NCBI GenBank assembly: GCA_018697195.1
Contig: CM031858.1
Location: 76,289,102 to 76,353,101 of the forward strand
DNA from: Certhia americana
Lineage: Eukaryota > Chordata > Aves > Passeriformes > Certhiidae
Length of the DNA: 64,000 bases
Reading direction: 5' to 3'
A model generated the notes under the pieces. The model made no database searches. It was given only the letters and a program-made list of their open reading frames with translations, and was not told the DNA's origin. Made by a program: the position numbers and the translations under genes. Below are positions 37,978 through 50,609 of the stretch, piece after piece (position 1 is the first letter of the stretch; each line of letters starts with the position of its first letter).

Positions 37978-39091
37978 TTCAACAAATCTCTCTAATTTTA
38001 CTCTGTTTTGCCCAAAACAGTTTGATGACTAATCTCTCTTGTTTCTTATCTCAGCTAAGGAACCCTTTGTTATATTTTCCCTCCCCTGTTCAGTGGTACA
38101 GGGGATAGACAGAGTGGATTAGGTAGGTGCCGGACATTCAGACAGGATCAATTCACATTTCAATTGCCAAAGGTGACACCAAAAAATACTACAGAAACAC
38201 ATTCACACTCCAAGGAGGCTGGCATTTCACTGGCTATGTCACTACTCTGCTCATAGTTCCTCAAATTGGTATATTTCTCTGCTTCAGTTAAAACTGTGGT
38301 AATAGTAGAGATCAATTCACAGAGGGTCTTACGGGGCCAACAAGAGACACAAATCTGTTGTATTTGTACAGGTATGCTGAAATGCCCAAATGAACACAAA
38401 ACAAAAAAAAAAAAAAAAACAAACCCAAAGCAGTGTTCTTTGACAGGATATGTTTCCTCATTTCCTCATTTACACACCCCAAACAGAATCCTAGAAGAAT
38501 TAGCTACAAGACATTCATAGGTGTTTGCTTTCCCTCAGTTTTCCTATCAGTACTGTCAGGGGTTAAGCAGAAAGAACAGTTTAGAGTGAGCCCTTCCCTT
38601 TTGTACCCATTCATTTTCCATGTCTGGAACAGTTAAAAATGCAAAGAATTTTGTTGCTAGCCTTGCAGTGAACTGCTAGTTATTGCAGGGCCTCTAATAT
38701 GTAAACATGACTACATGGCCATATACTTGCAGCCATGTAAAAGTGCCTGATATGAGCCTTTCTATTTCACTACATCACTGATCTCTGCAGATTCATAGCA
38801 AGATAACTCAGTCCTTCAGTAAATCTTCAGGTGTGTTTCGACTGAATGAACACCTTTCCTATTTTCCTTATCTTGGCTTTACTGTCGAACTGTGGTAGCT
38901 TGTCACTGTGGACAAGGTGACCTTTTATTGAGAGTACACTTGGGAAAGTTTTGTCTCCTCACAGTTACAATAATATATCATCCTTAAAATCAAAACTTCA
39001 GAGTCCTTTTCTTCTGCCCCTGGAAATGACATAAGGTGGTATCAAGTAGACACCAAGGTCTACCCAAAGCCATGCTCCCTCAGTTGCTAAA

Positions 39092-39092
<1 letters not shown>

Positions 39093-39139
<47 letters not shown>
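39093..39139. repeat. Poly(A) run, 47 nt
   Basis: The longest mononucleotide run in the window, uninterrupted. It is likely variable in length between individuals and prone to assembly or sequencing error. Confidence 0.95.
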
Positions 39140-39146
<7 letters not shown>

Positions 39147-42100
39147 CCTGGATAAGACTAGGATAACTCTACACATAGTAAATAACATTTTCATGTATAA
39201 TCCCCCCCAATAATTCCTGAATGACAAATAGCTACATCAAAATTCAGTTTGTTATTGAACATCACCCATGTTACTCGACCTTATATCCTGCAGTGGGACT
39301 TTTACCACGTGTTTCTTGATTCTCCTTTCTTCACAGTTCAGGAATAATAAAAACGGTTTTGTTCACTAGATAAAGTAAATAATTGGTGATAGGCTTTAGA
39401 TGACAAGTATGCTAATAACTTAGAAGGGATAGATAAGATCAACATTATTGAGCCTGATGTATAAAAATGGTGGGATGAAATGCAAGAAACAAGGGAATGT
39501 TTTAGCTTTTTATTTTTTTTTCATTATAAAAACAGTCTAGGGAGAAAAAAGTAGATAGATGAGCCATGTAGGAAAATCACCAGGGTTGTTGTTTTCTGGG
39601 TCTGTTTGTTTTGGTTTTTTTTGCAAGAGACATAGTGAGTATTTTCTGGCAGCATTGAGGCTTTATGAGACAGTTTTTTGTGTCTTCAGGCAACATAACA
39701 ATGAAATTAATATTAGCAGGGTACTGTAGGAGTTTATATTTATCCAGAAAGAATATTGATTGTTTTCACTCTGCATCTACCATGTAAGTATCACTTGAAT
39801 GAAAAGGAAAGAATAGGCAATGGAGAAAATCAGTATTAAAACCCATGTAAAAATGACCTTATCTTAATTACAAAAATAGTAACAATATCAGAAATAAATT
39901 TAATCTAGTCAGAGAGAAATATCTAACTGAAAGTGGCCTAAGTTGATCAGAATTTGGAAGTTTCTCTATGGGGTGCGGTCTGCCATATTACATTGATTTT
40001 TATTATGTGAAGGGTAAAGCCTATTGGTCCTGACCTGAAAGACCAATCATCATACTCATGTCCCCATGAATTGGAAACATGGGTCTTTTTAGTCCCTTAC
40101 TTCTAATCATAGATCTGAATGCTTTCCTTGACTGGAGCTCAGTACTGTGCACAACACAAGGTTTTACTGCCTTTGAAAACACCACATGCACCGATATTTA
40201 GACTACTGGACTAGAACTTTGGAGATGAGAAACCTCTGCTCTGCTGTGCAGACTCAGTTCACAGCATGATTTCCTTGCTATTCTATTTGAGCTGCAAATC
40301 TTTGGGGCAAGGAGTCTTTCACAATATTTATGTATTTATCCATTAGCTCTTCTAAGGGGCTCTGAGCTTAATGTGGATCTCTGTGCAAGTAAATTTATAA
40401 AAGGAATGCCATTAGATACGCATTGTCTCAAAGTATAGTTGTGCAGCTTAAAGCAGTGCTTTAGTGATTGTGCTTTGGGTTAGGTCTAACAAGTTTGCAT
40501 AAATTTACTAAAGGTAATGCAATTCATAAGCATTTAGGTTCTTCAGAATTGCCTCTGTTTTGCCTCAAAATCTACAAGAACCTGTCAAGTTAATATTCAT
40601 GTAGCAATGGATTGTATTTTTTTAACACACTATTCTTTAAATAGGTAGTCATTTGTGAGGGCCCTAGGGATTTTATGAAATATATTCATGTATAATGCAT
40701 AGAGAGTACACTCATTTATAAGGTCAGTATTCTTTTGCTTTTCCTCTTTAAGGCTTTAGACATATTAATTTTAAAGTTTCTGTCTTAATTATTAATTTAT
40801 ATATGTTAGGGACTATTCTTAACCACTGTCTTTATGAATGGTTACTTTCTGTAAAACATGTTCTTCTGAGGGGACTCCTCACACTAACAAAGTACATTAC
40901 ATAAATATTCAATTTGTAATAGTCCCAGAAACCTGAGCTTGGTCTACTACTTTGCTGCACAGACAAAGATGAGTAAAACAAATTACCTGATTTCAGAAGT
41001 GCACGTAGTGCATGGCTCTGTGGGCAGCAAGGCTGCACTTGTTATCTCCATACCATCACCTGCTGATTTTTTGCTGACCTTTCAGCAGAATATCTGAGAA
41101 ACAGCATGTACAGGTCCCAGTCACCCTGTCCATTGCACTGTAGCTTGACAAATCACAACCCAGTTGCAGCAAGACAGAAACTTGGCATGCTTTATCACCC
41201 TGAGAGACATAAGCCTCTCTGTAGGTTCTGATGTATTCCAACTACCAGAAGTATTTTAGCCAACTGTTTGCTGTAGCATCAGCAAGAACATGGTCAGCAA
41301 TGAAAACTGACATTTTGCAGTCATTTTTCTATGAATAAATGAAGAATTTTAAAGAAACCAAATTTGCCAGTTCTCTACATCTAACTTTTACTACTGAGAA
41401 TGCCTTGCAGCTGAGGAAATAACACATTCTGCAACAGAGCTAATATGCAGAAACTGGATGCAGAATTATGCAGAAGAACCAGAATAAATGAGGGATTTCA
41501 GAGCTGAAAGTATTAACTTCATTCATGTTTCAAATCTGAACTAAATCTTCTCTTCTGCCATGTGAATACCTTGTGAATGTGTATTGTGAACAACCTAAGA
41601 AAATCTCATTTTGTTTATTGAGACTTGCTTTGTTTCCCTCCAACCTTCTTTTTAAATATATAAACACTTTAAATACTGACATTTCTCTGTCACCTCACTT
41701 TGTGTCTTATAGACACTTCAATTTCCTTTTCGTAGCCTTAAACTACCCCTAAATTATCAAGACAACTCATCATCACGAGTTTATGTTAACTGTGGTTGAT
41801 CAAGGGCAAGTTATTTATTTGGAACAGAGTAAAGACTACAAAGAGCTCTCTTTGCAGTCTGAAGGCAGTAGGTTACTCAACTTGTTCTGAATTTTCAAGG
41901 GTAAATAAGTGAAAATTCAGTCTAATAGACTAAAAGTTTAAAGAACTTTTTCATTCCAAGGAATGTAAAAGTACCTCATAGGATAGTTGCAATCTATTCA
42001 GGATGGCCACAAATAATAAAAAATGCTTTCTTTTATTTGAGTCTCTATGACTGTTGAGGTGTAAAGAATTTTATATCAGTCTTGGTTAAAAAAAAAAATA

Positions 42101-44298
42101 ACAAATAGGCCTGACCTAGTTAAATATGAAACTAAAAATTTATTTTCACTCCCCTGGGAGAAGGACCTCAATAAAGGATCTGAAGTTCTACCTCATCCAG
42201 GCCTTTCTAGCCATATTTTGGCTGCATTGCAGATGCACCTACAATCACTGCTCTCTTCTGCAAACTGGAATGTGGGATTCCCCGTGCCTGACACATACAT
42301 TGTCCTTGATTCATGTCCCACTTGCTTTACCTGATGATACTCAGAGGGGATGGGAACTTACCAGCTGAATTGTAGAGAAATTAGTTGACAGGAAACTTGA
42401 CCTACTGCGACGACAGGAAACTGCTGAGGGCAGAAAAAGCTTCACTAGGACAGAATACATTATCTTTTAACAGCACTTCACATTTCAGTCTCAAAAACAT
42501 TACTGTTATTAAAGATGGAAAATTAAGGTAGTTTTTGGTTTTGATAATAAATTTTGGTAAAGAAAAAAAGGACTGAAGTATCAAAGCAATGTTTACTGTG
42601 GGATATCTACATGTCCCTTATGAATGAATCACACTTATACCCATAAATACATAAATTCAGAGGGCCTTAACAGGAACAGGGGTCTGTGGCTGGCTATGTA
42701 ATCACAGGCAGCTACAGGTTATATTTTGTTGTTGAGTGGTGAAATGGGATGTGAGAGAATGTGTGAGGAGTGTATGCTGAACCTATTTGAATAACAACTA
42801 CAAAGTGTGAAAAAAAAATTCAAGACAATTCATTTAAATGTGAGTTTCACTTGAATTTACAAGAACTTTAGTTTCAGCCTGGAAGGTGCATTGAACTGAT
42901 ATCAAAGAAACAAATCTTTCCCAGAGGTGAATTGGGTCTTGAAACAGAATTAGTATCTTGGATATAAATCTTAGCAATATATGTCATAACCACAAAAAGC
43001 ATGCTCTGAAATTCTCACATAAAAAGCAGAATTGAATATACCAAAAGGCAAAATTAAATCCTAATACCAGTGAAACACATGGCTTGATTACATGTACTTT
43101 GCTAGGAAGGTAGAAATCCATTGTAACAACAAAGGAATTTTTATGTTCTTTGAGGCAACTACCTAGAAGGACAAAGGTTTGCAAAGGCAGTGTGGTGAAG
43201 GACCACATACAAGAAGAACAAAACCACCTTCCTGCATTTGATTTATCTGTGACTGTAACAGCTGACTCCTGTTTGAGTGACATGGCTTCTCTTGACCGTG
43301 CTGTGATCAGGAATGTTTTGAATTGAGCTCATGGCAGGTGTGAAAATATATTCCAAGTGTAGGATGCAACACAAGTTTTCATTCTGTTATTTAACGTTCT
43401 GTAAGTAGGTTACCTAGTGTTGACTAAAATAGGTACTTATTTAATAGCAATTGCTTATCTAAAACCAGACTCTCCTGGAGACAATGAGATAACTTAGAGT
43501 GTGAATCAATACATGCAGGTGACAAAGGACACCCCAAAAAAACCACAGGTGAAATGTAAAGAGTAAATTTATTTCATTACTTCCCTCTCTAGAGGATCCC
43601 AAAACAACCCTGGGCTGCATAGAGATACAAAATGAGGGTGCAGGTACCATCAGGCTTAGCCCAAACTTTAATTTTTGTTAGAAAGAAAACTCAAGATTCG
43701 GGATGCTTTGCTTTAAACTAAACTACTAGATGACATATGTTCATATTTTGTGTTGATTTATGACAGATGTAAATTAACAGTCAATAACATGTTTTACCAG
43801 CTTGAAATACTACAAGGATAAGTAACATACCTGAAGGACAACCCCAGATGAGCAAGTATGGGGGAAAGCCTTCCTTGATACCTACTGATTTCAATGAGCA
43901 TCTGGAAAACCCAAAGTAAGCTAAGTGTACTTGTGTTTTAGTAATGAATCTGCTTATGAATTACATAGAAATCAATCAAAGAACTAGACTATATAACTGT
44001 TTCCAAATTGCTGCAGCCTATAACAACTTTCCAAGTTTAAGTTCATATAGCATTCAAAATAAGTTTCTCTACATATGATTTTTTATTAAAAATTGTGCAG
44101 CTTTCTTCCTCCCTATACTGTAATGATTATAAATAGGGGTGCCCCACAGAATAAAATGAATTTGGATATGCTGGAACTTTTTTAACAGTACTGATAAACA
44201 AGAATTATCCCGTAGTATTTCACTATGTCCAAATCCCTTTCAATTATTTTGGTTTAGAAGTGGCTTTTTTGCTTGATGTCTTGAGATATAAATTTTTC

Positions 44299-44319
44299 TT
44301 TTTTTTTTTTTTTTTTTTT
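44299..44319. repeat. Poly(T) run, 21 nt
   Basis: An uninterrupted T21 tract. Confidence 0.93.
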
Positions 44320-45817
44320 ACATTATTATATTAAGCCAAAATATAGTAACATAGTATACGGAAAATAAAAGCTAAATCTCAGGAGATCGTTCATGACAAG
44401 AATGTCAGTGATCTTTGGAACATTCTGTGCTTAAAAGTGGCAGACATCCATTCAAAATTTATATGAGACAAATGTTTGGGAAATACATTAACATAAAATA
44501 AACCAAACCATGAATTGGCAAAGCAACAAACTCAAATGTTTCTTTCTCCATTTATCTTCAATGCTATGCAAGGGGTCAATATACAGCTGAAGAACACCCT
44601 TGTTATTTTTTCATAATTTCCCAGTCTGGTCAGTAAATCTGTGTAGTTTATCTAATCAAAGGCTTGGAAACTTAACATGATATTCAGATTTTCACTGTCC
44701 TCTCTACTGCATTATGCATCTTTTGATATAAATATATAAATTTCCCCATTTCAGTCATATTACTGACCTGTTATAAGGATTTTGATATATGTTGCTATCA
44801 GGAAAATACAGACTTTTCCATCCTTGAAAAAATTCCAAATTCAGTATGGATTTGAAAGTATAGGTAAGCTGATGCTTCAAAACACAAGGTGAGAAGGAGG
44901 ATGAGGAGGACTTAGAAAATTTTCCATAGTAGGAAAGATTCCAATCTGACAGATGGGGTGGCGAGCCTAAATTCTCAACTATGAAATTTCATTATCAGTT
45001 TCTTACATGCATAATACTCAGTGCTACTACAGATAATAAATTTATTCATTGCTTTTATAAATCCATCCAAACTTCTGCATTCAAGCTTACTATCTTCTCT
45101 GAAAGCACATTCAAAGACTCAGAACACACTGTCTGAAGAAATAATTCATTTAACTTCAACTACAGTTACTCACTTTTTCTTTTCCCCTCGTTGCCCATAA
45201 TCCTTATTTGTATCTTTTTAAATACAATTGTTGTCTTTTAGAAAATTCTGATCTAAGGAAATATTAAAAGGTCTTCCAGATAGAAATGCTTTCCCTGACA
45301 AAATGCTTAATATTTACTTTGGGTCTACTTTTGTTCAACTTCAAGCCTTAAGGCCTTTCAACATTAATAATTGTATATGTTTCTGTTTTCTTTAGATAAG
45401 ATAAATCAAAGAACTGACACCATTTCAAATTGACAGGTATAAATGAAGTGCATATATTAACAAGATAAAGTGAGCTATTAGAAGTCTGACATAATAGGCC
45501 TTCCACTCCATTAAAAAAAAAACAAACAAACTGAAAATTAATTACTTTAAATCTTCTCCTTTGTGTGTAATCATGGCAGTAGAACGCACTCAGAGAAACA
45601 ATTAAAAAACAATTGCAATTGGATATCCAACATATGGCCCAAGACATGGAGTTCCTCTAATTGTTTCTGTTGTTAGCAGAAGTTTAATGTTTAAAGCTTG
45701 CATATAAGTTGAGATTCTTTAATTTACCTTACTTTTCAAATACTTAATTACTTGCATATCAGAAGTTTTCAACATATTTCTAAAGTGTCTTTCCTTCAGA
45801 TTATGTGCTGGAGTTTG

Positions 45818-45819
<2 letters not shown>

Positions 45820-45852
<33 letters not shown>
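45820..45852. repeat. Poly(T) run, 33 nt
   Basis: An uninterrupted T33 tract. Confidence 0.95.
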
Positions 45853-45856
<4 letters not shown>

Positions 45857-48594
45857 TTATTTTAGACCTAATTATACTTTATGCCAATGGAAAAAAAAAC
45901 TGTCTTTTTTGTCAGAAATCTCCTAGGTTGTAAGATCCAGGACATACCCATCATACTTCAAGGCACAAAGAGATATTCTGGGTGCACAGGGGAGAAGTTT
46001 ATGCTCAAAGTAGAACCTTGCTAGTGCCAGTTGCTCATTTTGCAACATGAATCTTCTCTGTGAGTGCTAAGTCATGATGCCAGCCTACCTCTATATGGAA
46101 ATAATTGCCATGTACGAATAAGAAAGGGGGATAGGATAATGAAGATACTTGAACAAGATTAGATTATAAAAATGGAGAATCAGGCCCCTCCAGGAAAAGT
46201 GGAAATCACAATGATTTAGACTTCAAGGAAGTATTTCAAAATAAAACTCACTAGACAAAGGAACTGCAGAAAACACTTGGAAAGAAGATGTAATACCACG
46301 GACTTCAGAGACAGTAGAAAATTAAGGCAAAATTATATTCAGCTTGGATTAAGGGAAATACAATGTAATCACACACACATATGGAAATAAACACTAATAC
46401 CTTTTTAGAATGGGTTTTAGCAAAAAATAAATTGAGATAAGCAGTTTACCTAGTTTTAATTTGCCTTGTATAGACCATCCCTGCCTAAACAACCGTTCAT
46501 GTCAATCCACTGTCCAAATTTATAGAATATAAAAGGCAGATGGAAGAAGAGTTGGTAATGAATATTATATTATACATTTTTTTTTATACTACTGTTATTT
46601 AGGACTAGTCCAATACAAGTGTGGAAACTAAACACAAGGATATCTAAGAGATATTCTTCCTCTAGGGCTCTTCTTACTTCACTGCAGATACCTTGTTGGA
46701 TTATGAGTATCAGACTATCTCTCCAAGGTAGACATTTTGCAAGTTCCAAAGAAAACAGCACAGTTCAGAGAGCTCAAATTACTAAATTGCATAGAAAGAG
46801 CAAGAGCTTTAAGCAATGAACCTAATCTGAAATGTCTGCAACGCCATTGTAGTGCCAGGAATTTCTGTGAAGCCCTGCTACACCTGTTGTTTCTCTGCCA
46901 ACTGTATGCTTCTTAGCTTACAGAAAAATAAGGGAGCAGACAAAAACAGTTTCAAACAATGGGATGGCATTCAGAAGACCTCATTTTAATTCCAAGTGCT
47001 CTTACCAATTTCCTATCTTATTTAGAATAAGTACATAATCCTTCTGAGATTCTATTGTGTGCTCATAATGGTGCTTTCGTGAATTCTTTGAAACAGAAAA
47101 TATCATTTGCTATGTTTATATATCTACATACTATATTCATGGTATTATCTAGAGTAGTACATTCACAGCATGGCTGCTATGAAATTAAAGCTTAGTGACA
47201 GAAGAAGCAATTATGATTTAGCAATTAGGACAAGCAGAAAAAGTAGAGTGAATTAAGATGGCAAAACAGGGACAGAATATGAGAAACGGATTGTTGCTAA
47301 TGAGAATGATAGCCCTGGATAAAACTTCATTGTTTACTAAGGTTTTAATTGCAGGAATTCTCAGAACACACAGGAAAATAGACTTGCACTGAGGGTGTCC
47401 TGTATGACCAACAGGTCTCTTCCAAATTTACAAGATGCATAGCAACCTTAATTACATTCCACAAATAAAAGAGGAAGGTATCTCATACTATCATTAGCAA
47501 GGCAACCACAATTATAAATATACCTTTTTCAGACTTGGCATTTATTTATGAGAAATCAAGAAAAATACTTTTTTATTGATTTTTTTTTCCAAAGCCATCT
47601 GAGAGATTCAGATGCTCCATTCCCTGTTAAAATTAAATCTACTAGGCAGCTTTGAAAGTCACAGCTTAGTAGCAAAAACAAAGAGCTGTCAATGTACAAA
47701 GATACTTGCAAGTACAAACCATATGTTGTCTCTGCAGGACATCCTAAAATTAATCAGGCATCTTGGTTTCTATTATATTATAGCAAAGAAACAAAAGTTT
47801 AGACTTTGTATTGTTTCTAAAAAGGAGGATTCATTAAATTCAGACGATCTCTATCTGGAGACCATTACAATCATTGAGATTATTCAAGCTGAAACTGCTT
47901 TTATGTAGCAGCTTTTTTGTGCCAGAGCTTGCTCTCTCTCTAACCCATGAAGTACAGAATACTAAGATATAGAAGGTTTAAAGATGCCTCTGTAGATTGC
48001 TAGTATATAACAAAATGTATGCCTATATATGGACTTAATCTTGTTCTATATATTTATTCAAAATGAGTGTAGTCAGGGAAAAATATATTTTTCCAAAACC
48101 CAGTTACAAAATCTAATCTGAAATGCTCATTTTCATGCAAACAACACAAGATGAATTGAAACACTGGGTTTTCTTATGTGATTCAAATGGGCAGGAAAGA
48201 ATCATCTGCTACCCTCCAGCAAAATTCTGATCTTGAGAGTCAGAACATCCTAAATGCATACAGAAGTAATAAAAGCAGGATATACAACCATTCTTTTGAT
48301 TTTAGGGACCAGTCTTTATATGGAGGTAGATATTTCAAAGGAAAAAATAAGGTAAACATTTCGTTTGAAATTATTAATATGAAAAATCTTGCAAAATGCT
48401 TCCATGATGTCAAAGACTCCACTTTTACTGATCCCCTATTGCAATAATTGGCAATTTCCTGCTTCTTCAGCTATCTTTCTCAGTTTCTCTACAATTAATG
48501 ATATACACACAAGTAGATAAGATTAGGAAGATGATTTTCCTCTGGTCAGGTTATTCCATAACTGTTTATTATGTGTGCTCATTCCCTGAAGCAG

Positions 48595-48745
48595 CTGGTA
48601 TTGACTGCTGACAGAATAGCACATTGAATTAGCACATCAGTGGTTTGACCTGTAATGGCAACTCCAATTGTCCTTTGCTGCCATGAGCACAAAAGTTTAA
48701 TCAAAATGGATGCAAATTAGCTCAGGCATTTGAAAACTGAAGCAC
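48595..48745. other. Candidate regulatory element with octamer
   Basis: A repeat-free stretch dense in factor-like words: ATGCAAAT (48710-48717, POU octamer) followed at once by a TTAG, CCTTTG (48672-48677, SOX/TCF-like), ATTGTC nearby, and TTAATCAAA (48697-48705). Spacing of SOX-like and octamer words within about 40 bp is typical of neural or early-embryo enhancers. One sequence cannot show conservation, and such words occur by chance in AT-rich DNA. Confidence 0.25.
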
Positions 48746-50107
48746 ATTATACAAACTGCATACAGAATAAAATTCTTCTTATGCAATTTTGGCAAATGTC
48801 ATCTCCAGAGCACAGATAGGAACAATTAAAAATCTAGGTTTTCTGAATAATCTCTCACAGGGAAAACTTATGTTGTACTGTCCATTCAGCTCCACCAAGA
48901 ATTTTATCAATTCTTGCCCCAGTTCTGCCCTCTTACATTCCTCCCTCAAGAAAATTACTTCCGGTGACCTGGAGAAATCATAGGAGCTATATTTTTGCAG
49001 GAGGATGAGTGAGATGGAAACAGCATGGAAACATTTGTGACAAATAGGGCTTCTGAAGATCATGAGAATATTTCTTCTCACCTAGAAAGGTCCATTAACA
49101 CTGAAACATAATATCTGGAAGAACAGCCAACGTATAAAAGAGATTCTATTTATGACTACTGCAATGAAAGTATTAGAGTATGTCAGGATGACTGCAAAAA
49201 CAAGTAACTTTGGCAAAATTAAATCCATCTACACATTGGCCTAAGCTTTTATGAAGAGCAGGTTTTATTTAAGTGAATACAATGTAAATGGAGCATGGTG
49301 TCATTCCATCACTAACACGCTTTTTAAATTAGTTTGTACACTATCAATATAGACATGCTACAGCTAAAACAAAATCCTAGAAAGTAAACCCCCTGTAAAA
49401 GAAACAAAGATAAAAAGCCCTGCACATTTGATCCACACTAAGAATGCTAGGTATATTCTCTTAATTATATAGTTCTATAAAGGAATACAACAGAGCACTC
49501 GGACTTCCTTAAGAGCAGATGCACTGGAACCAGAAGAAGTCTCAAAGTCATGCAATACTTCATAAATAAGTTTAAGAGTACACCTTTTCAATAGGTATTT
49601 CATCAAGTCTTTGGTAAGGCAGTGGTCATAATTTAACTGAATTTATGATTAACAGTGTAAGTTATTTAGTAAGTAACTATTTAACTGATGAAATTCTTGC
49701 AACTTTCCCACTACTCCCCCTTTAGTTTCTGTTTCTTAGTTAACTTTCACAAATGGCACCTGAGAGTGTCTCTTCAGCTTCAACTCAGGTGTACTTTTTT
49801 CCTGTGTGCTTGATTCTTTATTTTTCCAACAGTATCATTTCAAGTATAGAATTTAATATTAATATGTTCCTGTCTTAATAAAGTTTTATTTATTAACGGA
49901 CACAAAAGAAGGTGTTTTGTTTGCTGGATATCTTTATCTCATTTTCTAGAATTAAATGTTTCATTCTGTTGACCTTAGTGCTTAATCACATTCTCAATAT
50001 TTTCAAGAAGATTGTTTGTGTAATATGCAGGAGGTGAATAATGAGGTTCTTGTCTTTACATAACTATTCCCTTCATACAATATTTCCTTCAGAAAACGAA
50101 TTTCATA

Positions 50108-50609
50108 CTTTTGCAGTCTTTATGTTAACATAAAGGCAAAGTACTGAGAAATAATGCTTTCCTTCACATTTTGTATGCATAGCGGTACTTGTATAGTGAT
50201 TCTGGCTATTTTAATTCAAAGCAATTGTGTTCTTCAGTCTCTTTTGTCTGTCATGGTGTTTAGACAGAGGCAGTGTTGCTCCTTTCCTTGAATCCTTCTT
50301 CTGGAGTTGTCTGCACTCCTGAGTGCAAGCAGGACTACTCACAGAGGGTTCCTTCATACACTGGATGGTGGTGTGCACAGACACAGCTTCCTCCTTTATG
50401 TATTTTATTCTCTGTTTGAATTAACTTCCCCTTTAAGTAAACACCTCAAAGAGTGAGACACCTCCTCTACTGTTGCTTCTGACATTGTATTTAAAAGGTC
50501 CTTTTACTTTCTGACCAGTAAAGAGTTACTGTGGCTCTGTGTGTAATTTTCCCTCAGGCCACATTCTAGTGTGACACTATAGGCCTCTTGCATCCCCTAT
50601 AAGTATCTG
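50108..50609 (+). repeat. Left arm of a large inverted duplication
   Basis: This 502-bp segment is the reverse complement of 53544-54045. By hand alignment there are about 13 mismatches and no net length difference (about 97% identity). Homology starts at 'cttttgcag' and ends at 'cctataagta(t/c)ctg'; beyond these points the flanks do not match. The arm includes a putative LTR (50249-50576) plus about 140 bp on one side and 33 bp on the other. The simplest explanation is therefore copying of one genomic segment, not two independent insertions of the same element. Confidence 0.93.
50249..50576 (+). mobile_element. Possible short LTR inside the left arm
   Basis: It starts TGTCATGG, the same 8 bp that open the solo LTR at 188, and ends GTGTGACA, giving TGTCA/TGACA ends. 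Inside are TATTTAAAAGG near 50491 and CCAGTAAAG about 30 bp later, followed by T/G-rich DNA, in the order TATA box then poly(A)-like signal. No target-site duplication is visible (TTGTC versus CTATA). The identity is inferred; the short R region makes it doubtful. Confidence 0.3.

Larger units (their letters stand above)
37158..38157 (+). mobile_element. Long ERVL-type LTR, about 1 kb, sense
   Basis: The sequence opens near TGGTACACTAGGTTTGC and shows 'ggggtctacagaggtgattt' then 'ctgtgagaagctgctagaag', matching the right-edge copy, which opens TGTAATAGTTTGC. Promoter-like parts follow in order: GGCCAATCAG (37281-37290, CCAAT box) and TATTTAAGG (37319-37327). Then come a GC-richer R region with repeated 'catgccagagca' type words, 'acaacctgtgatgaactgac', and AATAAA (37972-37977). 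The 3' part resembles other avian ERVL LTRs, with 'ttatattttccctcccctgt' and an end near 'aggatcaattcaca'. No retroviral coding sequence adjoins either side, so it is probably solo. I found no clear 5-bp target duplication, so the exact edges are uncertain. Frames at 37359-37661 and 37390-37611 lie within it. Confidence 0.8.
38158..50107. other. AT-rich unique DNA without genes
   Basis: About 12 kb with no recognised gene or clear interspersed repeat. It holds an A17 run (38403-38419), an A47 run (39093-39139), T runs (44299-44319, 45820-45852) and a candidate conserved element (48595-48745). A somewhat GC-richer block near 42130-42370 and a TTAATAAAG near 49880 could belong to unrecognised old repeats. 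Open frames reach about 100 codons, have no domains and often overlap frames on the opposite strand. Confidence 0.5.

Noticed and set aside
38146..38321. The 12-mer GATCAATTCACA at the LTR end (38146-38157) and again at 38310-38321
   Set aside because: The sequences around the two copies do not match, so a second LTR end is not supported; probably chance.
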